A DNA stretch of 64,000 nucleotides. Origin: JBAZTO01 sp041661865. GTDB lineage: Bacteria > Planctomycetota > Phycisphaerae > SM23-33. The stretch spans positions 53,505-117,504 of the forward strand of contig JBAZTO010000003.1 of NCBI GenBank assembly GCA_041661865.1, in the 5' to 3' direction. Made by a program: the position numbers and the translations under genes. The stretch's first letter is position 1. Each line of letters starts with the position of its first letter. Positions 1 to 8,136 of the stretch are shown here, piece by piece. The notes under the pieces are model-generated. The model was given only the letters and a program-made list of their open reading frames with translations. It was not told where the DNA came from and searched no databases.

Positions 1-1
1 C

Positions 2-1480
2 GCCCACGCCACCGGCGAACCGGGCGTCTGCTTCATCGACCGAGTGAATGCTGACAACCCCACACCCGCTCTCGGCCGAATCGAGGCGACCAATCCTTGT
101 GGGGAGCAGCCCCTGCTTGCCTATGAGAGCTGTACGCTGGGCTCTATCGATCTCGCCAAGTTCGTCACGCCCGACGGCACCGACATTGACTGGGATGCTC
201 TACGGGACACGATCGTCACATCCGTCCGATTCCTCGACGACGTTTTGGACGTGAATCATTATCCGACAGAGACGATCAAGGAAAGATCTCTTGGCAATCG
301 CAAGATAGGCCTCGGCCTGATGGGATTTGCAGACGCCCTGATCATGCTGGGAATCCGCTATGACAGCGACCAGGCAGAAGATCTTGCTCGCAGGATAGCG
401 AAGTTTCTCTCTGAGACTGCCCACCAGGCCAGCCAGGATCTGGCCAAGGAACGGGGCTGCTTCCCGAACTGGAAGGGAAGCATCTGGGACACGAAGTATC
501 ACCGGCCGATGCGGAACGCTGCGTGCACAACCATTGCCCCCACGGGCAGTATCAGCATCATTGCTGGGTGCAGTTCTGGGATTGAGCCGGTGTTCAGCCT
601 TGCGACCAAACGGCGAGCCATGGAGGGCCGGGAGTTCATCTCGGTGCATCCCCTTCTAGAGGAGCTTGGCCGGCGGGATGGCTGGATGACGCACCGCATC
701 CGCAAAGCGCTTCTTGCGGGCATCCCGCCCAAGAGCATCCCGGGCTTTCCCAAGCAGCTCGCCGAGGTGATGGTCACTGCCCACGAAGTGACGCCCCAGT
801 GGCACGTTCGCATCCAGGCCGCCTTTCAGAAGCACATTGACAACGCAGTCTCCAAGACAGTGAACCTGCCGGCCAGTGCAACGGTTAATGACGTGGACCA
901 GATCTTCCGCATGGCATACGAGGCCGGCTGCAAGGGAATAACGGTCTACCGAGACGGCTCGCGATCAGGTCAGACTCTTGCCGTTGCTGGCAGGCCGGAG
1001 AGCCATGATGGCACATCTCCAAGACCCCGGCCCCGAGTGACCAGTGGCAGAACGTTCAAGTTTCGCATGGGGTGCGGAACGTTGTACGTAGTCGCCAATC
1101 GGGATGAGACCGGACAACCCTGCGAGGTATTCGCCTCACTGGGAAAAGCTGGAGGCTGCCCCAGCCAGTCGGAGGCCACCTGTCGGGCGGTTTCGGCCGC
1201 GCTGCGATCCGGCGTAGATCCCAAGGTGCTTGTCGAACAACTCAAGGGAATCCGCTGCATGTCCACCTCCATGGCCCGCAAGAACAACAATGGCATCGAC
1301 GTCCTTTCTTGCCCAGACGCGATTGCCAGGGCCATTGAGGAAGCTTTCGGGCGTGGTCGGAAGAAGGCCAAGCCAGATGAATCGTTCGTAGGCCGGCTTT
1401 GCCGGCACTGCAAGATCCCCATGCGGAGGGAGTCTGGGTGTTTCGTTTGTGACAGATGCCAGTTCAGTTCATGCGGCTAA
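2..1480 (+). CDS. nrdJ: Adenosylcobalamin-dependent (class II) ribonucleotide reductase, 3' part
   Basis: This is the C-terminal part of a B12-dependent ribonucleotide reductase, which makes deoxyribonucleotides in the cytoplasm. The reading frame is open from base 2, where residues reading TGEPGVCFIDRVN already match the family, so the true start lies outside the window and the GTG at 44 is internal. Visible landmarks are the active-site motif NPCGEQ near the start, the PTGS loop, a C-terminal TSCPD-type domain (around CPSQSEATC and SCPDAIARAI) and a terminal Cys-rich tail with CRHC and CDRC pairs, which could bind zinc or relay reducing equivalents. The downstream neighbours are accessory genes, so nrdJ may mark the edge of the island. 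Identity is confident; only the N-terminus is missing. Confidence 0.95.
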   Translation, partial: AHATGEPGVCFIDRVNADNPTPALGRIEATNPCGEQPLLAYESCTLGSIDLAKFVTPDGTDIDWDALRDTIVTSVRFLDDVLDVNHYPTETIKERSLGNRKIGLGLMGFADALIMLGIRYDSDQAEDLARRIAKFLSETAHQASQDLAKERGCFPNWKGSIWDTKYHRPMRNAACTTIAPTGSISIIAGCSSGIEPVFSLATKRRAMEGREFISVHPLLEELGRRDGWMTHRIRKALLAGIPPKSIPGFPKQLAEVMVTAHEVTPQWHVRIQAAFQKHIDNAVSKTVNLPASATVNDVDQIFRMAYEAGCKGITVYRDGSRSGQTLAVAGRPESHDGTSPRPRPRVTSGRTFKFRMGCGTLYVVANRDETGQPCEVFASLGKAGGCPSQSEATCRAVSAALRSGVDPKVLVEQLKGIRCMSTSMARKNNNGIDVLSCPDAIARAIEEAFGRGRKKAKPDESFVGRLCRHCKIPMRRESGCFVCDRCQFSSCG

Positions 1481-1639
1481 TTGACTGGAAAGACAGCTTT
1501 ATGAAGCAAGAGCGGCGGACAAGAGCGGATCAGAGAGAACATGAGACCGGCGGCGTGTGGCCGCCGAGACTCGATGAAGACGACGTTGGGCTGGTTCTCC
1601 CGCAGACAGGTCGTCGGAACTCAACATTCGGGAGAAGAG
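1481..1639. other. Intergenic sequence after nrdJ
   Basis: No convincing gene is seen here. Short open frames exist on both strands but none has a good start or recognisable content. Confidence 0.4.
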
Positions 1640-1849
1640 ATGAGGTGCATCATGGTTATTGGCAACAGTTGGGCTGACAGCACGAGGCGGACTAGCTGCC
1701 TCGCGTCCCGGAGTGGCGAGGACGACATCCCGCGCGGAACGTTTCACGGCGAGGACGACATCCCGCGCGGAACGTTTCACGGCGAGGACGACATCCCGCG
1801 CGGAACGTTTCACGGCGAGGACGACATCCCGCGCGGAACGTTTCATTAG
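1640..1849 (+). CDS. Possible 69-residue peptide with four identical 11-residue repeats
   Basis: The ATG at 1640 follows a GGAGAAGAG ribosome-binding-type sequence and opens a frame of about 69 codons. After roughly 25 residues containing two Cys (MRCIMVIGNSWADSTRRTSC), the frame reads GEDDIPRGTFH four times in a row and then stops immediately. Because 33 bp is a multiple of three, the repeat also stays open on the minus strand (KRSARDVVLAV), so an open frame is weak evidence of coding. A repeated-core precursor peptide or a low-complexity partner of the downstream E1/JAB locus is conceivable, but I recognise no family. Confidence 0.3.
   Translation: MRCIMVIGNSWADSTRRTSCLASRSGEDDIPRGTFHGEDDIPRGTFHGEDDIPRGTFHGEDDIPRGTFH
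1715..1846. repeat. Four tandem 33-bp repeats
   Basis: The unit beginning GGCGAGGACGACATCCCGCG occurs four times with no spacers, at 1715, 1748, 1781 and 1814. All copies are identical except the last base of the fourth. Such exact copies imply very recent expansion or active homogenisation. It is not a CRISPR array, because units abut directly. Confidence 0.95.
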
Positions 1850-1937
1850 AACGAGGAGAGTCGGGGCGTGTGCGAGCCACACGAATATTCCCGACTCATC
1901 CCCGCTCCCGAGACCCCTAGCTTGAAGCCAACCCTTT

Positions 1938-1962
1938 GGCCCCCGGCTTAGTGCCGGGGGCC
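1938..1962. other. Strong GC hairpin
   Basis: A perfect 10-bp stem (GGCCCCCGGC / GCCGGGGGCC) closes a 5-base TTAGT loop. No T-run follows on either strand, so it is not a classical terminator. It lies between the repeat array and the next gene and may be a REP-like element or a leader structure. Confidence 0.55.
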
Positions 1963-2066
1963 ACTGGGCGCTGGGAAGGATCGAGTGCGCGGGCTGATCC
2001 CGTTCATAGTGTTGGCGACAGGCATTTGGTCATCGGACAAGGAAACCACGAAGAGGAGAAGACACC

Positions 2067-2339
2067 ATGAAGGTTTACTACCGAACCGAAGATGGACTCG
2101 AGGACTACCGGTTCGACATCGTACAGCTTTCCAGCGGCAATTGGCGGGCCTACATCCTGGAGAGCCCCGACTACTGCGGTCGAGCTACCGACAGTCATTC
2201 GACACATCGGCTCAACGATGGCGGCCGTCCCTACGTGTGCTGGGATAGCGCTATCGGGTCGTTGCAACAGGCTAAACAGGTTGTGGCTCTGTGGGCTAAC
2301 AAGACCCAGGATTACATCAAGTACGGAACCAGGTTCTGA
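2067..2339 (+). CDS. Small conserved-looking protein of the JAB-E1/AAA+ locus, function unknown
   Basis: This 90-residue protein has an AGGAG ribosome-binding site 8-9 bases before the ATG. It starts MKVYYRTEDGLEDYRFD and ends with a helix-like stretch rich in Trp/Lys (ALWANKTQDYIKYGTRF). It has an aromatic-rich beta-like first half and a single conspicuous YVCW before the C-terminal helix. I do not recognise a named family. The pattern of strands, a lone Cys and a terminal helix would allow a small E2/RWD-like or adaptor fold, but that is speculation. It is followed 130 bp later by the JAB-E1 fusion in the same direction, so it probably works with it. Confidence 0.75.
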   Translation: MKVYYRTEDGLEDYRFDIVQLSSGNWRAYILESPDYCGRATDSHSTHRLNDGGRPYVCWDSAIGSLQQAKQVVALWANKTQDYIKYGTRF

Positions 2340-2469
2340 CGTATCGGCCTTGAGGGCATCTCCGGGCAACACCACCCAGCGGGGCATTCGGGCAGCGGCG
2401 AGCCGACCGATGCCTGAAAGACGGCGGCAGAATGCCGCATCTGACAGTATTCGGCTTTGGAGATAAAGC

Positions 2470-4062
2470 ATGAAGACTCAGGAACTGCAGCAGACGACCG
2501 CTGAAATCCGTTTGACAGCTGAAGTCGAACGCAGCATTCGGGCCACCATCGGTAGCCTGCCGGCGGAGACAGGCGGGATGCTCGGCGGCAACATCAAGGA
2601 TGGTCTCATCACCAAGTACTACTTCGATAAGACGGCCGACATGACCGGCGCCACCTACAGCCCCAACGTAGATATCCTCAATCAGATTCGCCGTGAGCGG
2701 TGGAAGCCCAATCATTTGGACATGCTCGGTTTCGTCCACAGCCACCCTCCTGGCTGCATCCACCCGTCGCCCGGCGACCTGACCTACGCGATGAACATCC
2801 TCAAGGCCCTTCGGCGGGATCAATTGGTCTTACTAATCGTCCAGAGCAAAGCGGATTGTAGTGAGTACAGGCTGCTGGCCTACGTCGCGCGCCTCGAAGA
2901 CGATAGTGTCCGCGTGGATGACGCCCGGCTTGTTGTTGAGAAGACTATGATCGTAGCGGCCCAAGAAGAGTGGATCGATGCCTGCACCACCGCCGGCAAG
3001 TCGAATGGTGCCGCCCACCCTATGCCCGCCGACGTGCTCGTTGCCGGTCGTGCCGTCGGCCCCGAGGATATCGTCGCCATGGCAGATCGCGTAAAGGACG
3101 CCTATGTGCTGCCGCTGATGATGATGTGTCGTCTGATCGTCGTCGGGGTCGGCGGCGCGCGTGAATGGGTGCTCAATATGGCCCGAGCGATGGCAATGGA
3201 GTTCATCCTCATTGATCCTGATGATGTGGCACTGCCGAACCTGTGCACGCAGCATTGCTATCGGGACGAGATTGGCAGGCCTAAGGTGGAGGCTCTAGCC
3301 GAGGAAATCAGGTCGATCAACCCCCGCGCGAGGATTATTGCCCGGCATCAAGCACTCGACGAAATCGACGATGCAGAATTCTCTCGGCTCGCATTCGATC
3401 CGATGCTGGAAGTGCCCCTGCCTGCGTGGGGTGTTGGCGTACGAATTCCCGTTGCCCCTCGTTTCGTGCTCCTGTGTGGCTGCACGGACAACTTTGAAGC
3501 ACAGGCCAGGGTAAATCGTCTGGGCCTTAATCTTGGAATCCCGACACTTTGCGCCCAAGTCTACCAGGAGGGGTTATGCGGCGAGATAACTTTTGCCGAC
3601 TTGCGGACCACGGTTGCCTGCCACCGGTGCATCCTGAGACCCCGGTACGAAGCATATCTGAACGATGGTTATCGCAACATGGTCACCTCGCAAGGCACAC
3701 CCATCTGGTCCACCGCTCGACTGAATAGCCTCAAGGGTATGGTTGCGATGAGCATGATTCATCACGGCACGGACCACTCTCGATGGGGCAGTCTGCTTCG
3801 TCAGATCGGTAATCGTAACCTGGTTCAAATCCGCATGGCACCCGATCTCTCCCCCTTAGGGATTGGGTCTTTTGACCGCGTTTTCGCAGCAGCCGACCAG
3901 AGCCGTCTGCTAATGGACGAAGCAATCTGGCTGCCTCAGTTGCCAGAAGACGGCAGTAAAGGCCGCCCCCGCTGTCCCGAATGTGGCGGGACCGGGAACC
4001 TGCGGGATGCGATCGGCAAGTTCAAGGACACCCGCACCATGCCTCCCTACGAAACAAGGTGA
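2470..4062 (+). CDS. JAB (JAMM) isopeptidase-E1/ThiF adenylyltransferase fusion
   Basis: This 530-residue protein joins a ubiquitin-deconjugating-type metalloprotease to an E1-like activating enzyme. Residues about 12-130 form a JAB domain with a complete JAMM zinc set: Glu33, His90-x-His92, Ser100 and Asp103 in the context FVHSHPPGCIHPSPGD. From about residue 215 a ThiF/E1 Rossmann domain follows (VVGVGGA nucleotide loop near 225, then DPDDV, GRPKV and TDNFEAQARVNRL). A CHRC pair near 383 and a terminal zinc-ribbon-like CPECGG near 501 are further Cys features. The third glycine of the usual GxGxxG loop is replaced. A GGAG site lies about 8 bases before the start. It is followed after 5 bases by an AAA+ ATPase, an operon-like arrangement. 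JAB-E1 fusions are known in bacterial ubiquitin-like systems; no Ubl is evident here. Confidence 0.92.
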   Translation: MKTQELQQTTAEIRLTAEVERSIRATIGSLPAETGGMLGGNIKDGLITKYYFDKTADMTGATYSPNVDILNQIRRERWKPNHLDMLGFVHSHPPGCIHPSPGDLTYAMNILKALRRDQLVLLIVQSKADCSEYRLLAYVARLEDDSVRVDDARLVVEKTMIVAAQEEWIDACTTAGKSNGAAHPMPADVLVAGRAVGPEDIVAMADRVKDAYVLPLMMMCRLIVVGVGGAREWVLNMARAMAMEFILIDPDDVALPNLCTQHCYRDEIGRPKVEALAEEIRSINPRARIIARHQALDEIDDAEFSRLAFDPMLEVPLPAWGVGVRIPVAPRFVLLCGCTDNFEAQARVNRLGLNLGIPTLCAQVYQEGLCGEITFADLRTTVACHRCILRPRYEAYLNDGYRNMVTSQGTPIWSTARLNSLKGMVAMSMIHHGTDHSRWGSLLRQIGNRNLVQIRMAPDLSPLGIGSFDRVFAAADQSRLLMDEAIWLPQLPEDGSKGRPRCPECGGTGNLRDAIGKFKDTRTMPPYETR

Positions 4063-4067
4063 TTGCC

Positions 4068-5459
4068 ATGGCCCCGTCTTACATCATCGAAACCATAAAG
4101 ATGATCCGATCCGCCGACAGCAGATCAAGGACTGTTACCTTCCAGGACCAGCTCATGCCGTCGGGGTCCGTCCCCGACACGGCAACCGTCACTGTTACGG
4201 TTGGCCGATTCGTCGAAATGCGCGTGGAGCCGCCTGTGCACTACTCGGGCAATCCAGACGTAGCGCGGTGGTTGGAAGGCAGCAGCATTAACCTGCCGCT
4301 GGGGATTGCTGAGCGATGGCTTGCCACACGGCTGGAGCCCTCCTACGGGCAGCGTGGTGCCGGCCGGCATCGGATCGCCGGGCCAATGAGCGTCAGGCCC
4401 GATCAACTTACAGACCTGGACCAAGTCAACCGGCTGAGATCCCAGACTGACAACGTCCTCCTGTTGGAAGGGAAGACGCTGTTCGAGTTCTTGAACCAAC
4501 GGATCAGGGGACAGGAACATGCTCTGACCACTATGGTTGAGCACGTCATTCGGCATGTTGCCAAGCGGGATCCCCGCAGGCCACTGACGATCATGGAGGC
4601 GGGCCCTACCGGCGTAGGCAAAACCCGCGCAGCAGTAGAACTGGTCGAGGCCATTCGGACGCAGGATCCTCAAGATACAGGCTACGGGTACCTTCGGCTG
4701 GACATGTGCCAGTATCGCGAGCGGCACAGGGTCAGCGAGTTGTTCGGAGCTCCCCAAGGATACGTTGGGTATGGCGAAGGAGCCTTGCTGATTGATCAAT
4801 TGGCCGCCAATCCAAGATCGGTCATCCTGTTCGACGAGATCGAGAAGGCCCACGGAGACCTGTGGACCGTGCTGATGAACGCGATGGACTGCGGTCGGCT
4901 TACCAGCCCGGCGAGAACGGAGAACGGCACTCGTGAAGTAGATTGCCGACATGCGATCTTCCTGTTCACGACGAACCTGCAGGCCGACGGCCTCATTGGC
5001 GAACTCCAACGGCGGAGCGCCTTTGACAACCCGGCGATTACCGATGAGGTTTGTCGTCGGACTTTCGCGGCACAGGGCATCCGTCCGGAGATGGTTGGAC
5101 GCATCGGGTGCTTTCTGGTCTTCCGACCACTGAGCGAGCAGGCGAAGGCTGAGATAGTCACGTTAGCGGTCCGTAGTGTGGCCAGGGAATATGGCTTGAC
5201 TGTCACGCAGGTCGAACCTGAGGTTGTGGCCGGTGTCCTTGACAAGACGTTGAGCCGGTCATTTGGCATGAGGCCCTACGAGTATGTCATCGAGGAGATG
5301 CTTGGGCGTGCGTTCGCTCAGGCAGCGGCAAAAGGTGCGCAGAAGAGTGTGAAGGTGAGCGCCGGCCCACCGCCGGTGTGCACTGAAGCAGACGAGGAAC
5401 TGCCGCAACAGGTGCCGACGGCGCCTCCCCATGCTCCATCATCAGAAGGTTCATCATGA
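4068..5459 (+). CDS. Clp/HSP100-type AAA+ ATPase of the JAB-E1 locus
   Basis: The 463-residue protein begins at the ATG at 4068, 5 bases after the JAB-E1 stop, with AAGGTG as ribosome-binding site. An N-terminal region of about 140 residues is unrecognised. The AAA+ core resembles the second ring of ClpA/ClpB: Walker A GPTGVGKT near residue 179, Walker B VILFDEIEKAH near 251, sensor 1 FLFTTN, arginine-finger region MVGRIG and a sensor-2-like GMRPYEYVIEE. The tail is Pro/Ala/Ser rich and probably disordered. No ClpP-binding loop was identified. By family it should remodel or unfold proteins using ATP. Next to a JAB-E1 enzyme it may unfold tagged substrates or act on the conjugation complex; this is inference. 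Confidence 0.88.
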   Translation: MAPSYIIETIKMIRSADSRSRTVTFQDQLMPSGSVPDTATVTVTVGRFVEMRVEPPVHYSGNPDVARWLEGSSINLPLGIAERWLATRLEPSYGQRGAGRHRIAGPMSVRPDQLTDLDQVNRLRSQTDNVLLLEGKTLFEFLNQRIRGQEHALTTMVEHVIRHVAKRDPRRPLTIMEAGPTGVGKTRAAVELVEAIRTQDPQDTGYGYLRLDMCQYRERHRVSELFGAPQGYVGYGEGALLIDQLAANPRSVILFDEIEKAHGDLWTVLMNAMDCGRLTSPARTENGTREVDCRHAIFLFTTNLQADGLIGELQRRSAFDNPAITDEVCRRTFAAQGIRPEMVGRIGCFLVFRPLSEQAKAEIVTLAVRSVAREYGLTVTQVEPEVVAGVLDKTLSRSFGMRPYEYVIEEMLGRAFAQAAAKGAQKSVKVSAGPPPVCTEADEELPQQVPTAPPHAPSSEGSS

Positions 5460-5590
5460 GCGCGTCCAGCAGCCCTTCCGCGCAATCTGCATGTCTGAAC
5501 CGTTTTCGTTTCTCCGAGCTTACGCCTGTACTGAGCAGTCAGCGGTTCGTCATTGCCTCGACATCGCGGCCGGAGAGTCCCCTGGTCTAA
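5456..5590 (+). CDS. 44-codon ORF overlapping the AAA+ stop (ATGA)
   Basis: The ATG lies inside the ATGA that ends the ATPase gene, the classical signature of translational coupling. The frame runs 44 codons to TAA and the product starts MSASSSPSAQSACLNRFRF and ends SRPESPLV. It is Ser-rich with one Cys and has no recognisable family and no terminal Gly-Gly. It could be a small substrate or tag of the adjacent E1/JAB machinery, a regulatory leader for the radical SAM gene, or chance. The coupling is the only real support. Confidence 0.4.
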   Translation: MSASSSPSAQSACLNRFRFSELTPVLSSQRFVIASTSRPESPLV

Positions 5591-5666
5591 TGGTGGCATG
5601 AGAGACGAAACTGCTATCCCGGCAGACCGGAAGGTTTATCAAGGCAGAGAGAAGGGTAGGACCAAC

Positions 5667-6659
5667 ATGAACAGAACACATACGCATCCGTTGAAGAGCG
5701 GCATTACTCGAACGCTGGAGTTCGAGAAAAAGAAACTGGCGTCGTTCGCCGTGAATTGCGGCATCGCATGCGGGCACGATTGTGCTTATTGCTCCACGAA
5801 AGCCCTCCTTCGCATGCACAAGGGATTCAAAGAGTGCGGGGAGAGTCCGTTTGGCTCAGGATTCTCTATCGTCGATCCTGGCACGCCCGATCGGGTGGCC
5901 AGAGACGCCAAGAAAACCCGCAATCGCGGTCTGATTCAGCTTTGCACCGTGGTCGACGCCTGGGCGCCAGAAGCCCAACAGCACCAGATCGGCCGGCGCT
6001 GCCTCCAGGCCATCCTGTCTCAGCCGAGCTGGTCGGTTCGGATTCTCACGAAGAACACGGCTGTTAGGGACGACTTTGACCTGATCAAGGAGCACCGGGA
6101 TCGCGTCCTGGTCGGGCTGAGCCTCACTGCCACACCGGAGAAGGCCGATGTGATGCAGATCATCGAGCCGAACGCGTCGTCCAATCGAGATCGTGTGCTG
6201 GCAATGGTCGAGGCAACCGCTCGCGGCCTACGGACGTATGGTATGCTCTGCCCGCTGCTGCCGGGAATCGCCGATGCCCCGGATCAGATCGACCGCCTGG
6301 TGAAGCTGGCCGTCGAGTTCGGCGCGGAAGAAGTCTTCGTCGAGCCAGTCAACCCGAGGGGCGCCGGTCTGCGCCTCTGTCAGGAGGCGCTGGAGTCACA
6401 TGGTTTCACAGTCGAAGCAGCTGCCATCGCCAAGATCCGCTCCACGAAGAATTGGTCCCGCTACGTCGTGGACCTGATCGCCAACGTCCAGCGCAGCATG
6501 CGGCAGCACTCTGATATATCCAAGCTGCGGTTCCTGCTGTACCCGAGTCGGCTGCTGCCAGAAGATGTTGAAGCCATCAAGAAAGACGATGCCGGCGTGA
6601 TCTGGCTGAGAGACTCATCCGGAACGTCCAGCCCGTCATCGGGCTTGTCGGCGGACTGA
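5667..6659 (+). CDS. Radical SAM protein, SPL/DNA-photolyase-like family
   Basis: The protein carries the CxxxCxxC iron-sulfur motif as CGHDCAYC and continues with a TIM-barrel-type sequence (LIQLCTVVDAW, VRILTKN, VGLSLTA, PLLPGIAD). This resembles the SplB/spore-photoproduct-lyase-like family, which cleaves S-adenosylmethionine for radical chemistry. The ATG at 5667 has a GAAGGGTAGGA site and gives 330 residues; an in-frame ATG at 5598 is a poorer alternative. It follows the JAB-E1/AAA+ genes on the same strand. A second family member lies at 10337. The substrate is unknown. Confidence 0.85.
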   Translation: MNRTHTHPLKSGITRTLEFEKKKLASFAVNCGIACGHDCAYCSTKALLRMHKGFKECGESPFGSGFSIVDPGTPDRVARDAKKTRNRGLIQLCTVVDAWAPEAQQHQIGRRCLQAILSQPSWSVRILTKNTAVRDDFDLIKEHRDRVLVGLSLTATPEKADVMQIIEPNASSNRDRVLAMVEATARGLRTYGMLCPLLPGIADAPDQIDRLVKLAVEFGAEEVFVEPVNPRGAGLRLCQEALESHGFTVEAAAIAKIRSTKNWSRYVVDLIANVQRSMRQHSDISKLRFLLYPSRLLPEDVEAIKKDDAGVIWLRDSSGTSSPSSGLSAD

Positions 6660-6856
6660 CACCCAGAAGGCTCACAAAAGGCCCGGTGGCGAATCTAACT
6701 GAGGCCCCGAACGACATTGCAGCCAAGCTTGGTCTAGGGCGCATGAGTCATGATTTCGGTTCCATCTTGGCAGGCTATCTGAGATCGCAACATTTGTATT
6801 GGCAGATTCTTATAGCTTAGAAAAGGCTGGCACTTTCCCCGGAACGCCTGCCATGC

Positions 6857-6885
6857 TTGACTTTTATGTCTATTAAGACGATAAT
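6857..6885 (+). promoter_or_regulatory. Sigma-70-type promoter with operator-like inverted repeat
   Basis: TTGACT (6857-6862) and GATAAT (6880-6885) are separated by exactly 17 bases. Within the spacer, GTCT and AGAC arms form a small palindrome (6868-6879), and TGTCTA recurs just after the -10. It lies directly before the NTase/XRE pair, so the XRE protein may repress it. Autoregulation is inferred. Confidence 0.7.
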
Positions 6886-6902
6886 GTCTACAGAGAGAAC
6901 CT

Positions 6903-7469
6903 ATGGCGACGATACCTGACTTTACAGATGAAGGCCTTCTGCCGCCGGGTGACTATGGGGCCACCTTGGATGAGTTGCGGCAATCTCTCCTGGTGGTCGG
7001 TCCGGCGGATGCGGACGTCTACCCGGCTTGGGATGGCCCTTGGCGAAAGCACCTGGTCGACAACCTGGAGATCCTGGTCAGACAGCTCTGGCAGGTCGGC
7101 GTGAAGGACATCTTCATCGATGGCTCGTTTGCCGAGGACAAAGATCACCCCAACGACATCGACGGATACTTCGTCTGCGAGTTGAGGCGTCTGGCCAGCG
7201 GCGAACTGGAGCGTGAGCTGAACCTGCTCGACCCACACAAGGTATGGACGTGGGATCCAGCCAGCCGACGGCCCTATCGAGGGTATCCAAAGAAGCAGTT
7301 GCCTATGTGGCATCAATATCGCGTGGAGTTGTACCCGCATTTCACCGGCATGGCGTCCGGTATTCGGGATGAGCACGGAAACGAGCTGGAGTTTCCTTCT
7401 GCGTTCCGACGGTCTCGCAGAGACGGCCAGGCACGAGGCATCATCGAGATTCTGCCCGCGGGCAGATGA
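6903..7469 (+). CDS. Nucleotidyltransferase-fold protein (DUF6932-like), putative toxin
   Basis: This 188-residue protein contains the pol-beta-type NTase signature GSF...DIDGYF (IDGSFAEDKDHPNDIDGYF), where the two aspartates would bind metal. It resembles DUF6932-type proteins that pair with XRE regulators. A GAGAGAA site precedes the ATG, and an XRE gene follows after 14 bases. Toxin-antitoxin function fits the two-gene layout and the palindromic promoter, but the target of nucleotidylation is unknown. Confidence 0.75.
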   Translation: MATIPDFTDEGLLPPGDYGATLDELRQSLLVVGPADADVYPAWDGPWRKHLVDNLEILVRQLWQVGVKDIFIDGSFAEDKDHPNDIDGYFVCELRRLASGELERELNLLDPHKVWTWDPASRRPYRGYPKKQLPMWHQYRVELYPHFTGMASGIRDEHGNELEFPSAFRRSRRDGQARGIIEILPAGR

Positions 7470-7483
7470 GTTGGAGATGAACC

Positions 7484-7930
7484 ATGATTCGTAATGAGAA
7501 AGAATACAGGGAAGCGGCCGAACGTGTTCGCCAGGAGAAGCAGCGACTGGACGCGCAGGAGGCTGAACTCAAGGGCATGAAGCTGGGGCCTGACGAAATC
7601 AAGCGAGCCCTGGACCCAATGCGGTCCTTCCATCAACAGCTTGAGGAGGAACTGCGCAGCTACGAGCGGCTGAAGCGGGGCGAATTTGACGAGGTTCGCA
7701 ACCTTCAAGGCCTGGGACAACTACTCGTGTCGCTTCGGATCGCCCGTGGGCTGACTCAGCGGGAGCTGGCCGTTCGTCTGGGTGTGCATGAGACTCAGGT
7801 GTCGCGTGACGAACGCAACGACTACCACGGCATCACGCTGGAACGGGCCAATCGGATACTGGAAGCCCTCGGCGTTGAGGTTCACAGCCGGGTCGAGTTG
7901 ATGGAAGGCGAAGAACTTGGTGTAGCTTAA
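7484..7930 (+). CDS. XRE-family HTH protein, putative antitoxin
   Basis: The 148-residue protein has a charged N-terminal coiled-coil-like half (residues about 5-70) and a C-terminal XRE helix-turn-helix (LRIARGLTQRELAVRLGVHETQVSRDE). GGAGATG lies before the ATG. It is co-transcribed with the NTase-like gene and probably binds the palindromic promoter at 6857-6890 and neutralises its partner. Atypically for XRE, the DNA-binding domain is C-terminal, leaving the coiled coil free to contact the toxin. Confidence 0.8.
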   Translation: MIRNEKEYREAAERVRQEKQRLDAQEAELKGMKLGPDEIKRALDPMRSFHQQLEEELRSYERLKRGEFDEVRNLQGLGQLLVSLRIARGLTQRELAVRLGVHETQVSRDERNDYHGITLERANRILEALGVEVHSRVELMEGEELGVA

Positions 7931-8091
7931 CCGTCTGTTCATTCACCCCCCTGAGTCTCCTCGTCGTTTCGTGCGGTTGACCGTCGAGGTCTCACCCCGA
8001 CGAGGGCGGATGTCGGCAGGAGCCAGCCCAGAAGCCTTTGCTATGCGGTGAAAATGCTGGTTCTGGTAGAAATATTTCTCTAAAAAGGCTC

Positions 8092-8120
8092 TTTTCACCG
8101 TGCGGTGAAACCGATATAAT
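8092..8120 (+). promoter_or_regulatory. Promoter with perfect palindromic operator before the AbiE-like pair
   Basis: TATAAT at 8115-8120 lies 17 bases after TTTTCA (8092-8097). A perfect inverted repeat TTTCACCG-TG-CGGTGAAA (8093-8110) covers the -35 and spacer. A third half-site TGCGGTGAAAA lies at 8044-8054. AbiEi-type antitoxins repress their own operons through inverted repeats, so this is a strong candidate operator. Confidence 0.75.
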
Positions 8121-8136
8121 GAGTTGAAGGTGGCCC

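Noticed and set aside
1715..1846. Possible CRISPR array
   Set aside because: The 33-bp units abut directly with no spacers, so this is a simple tandem repeat.
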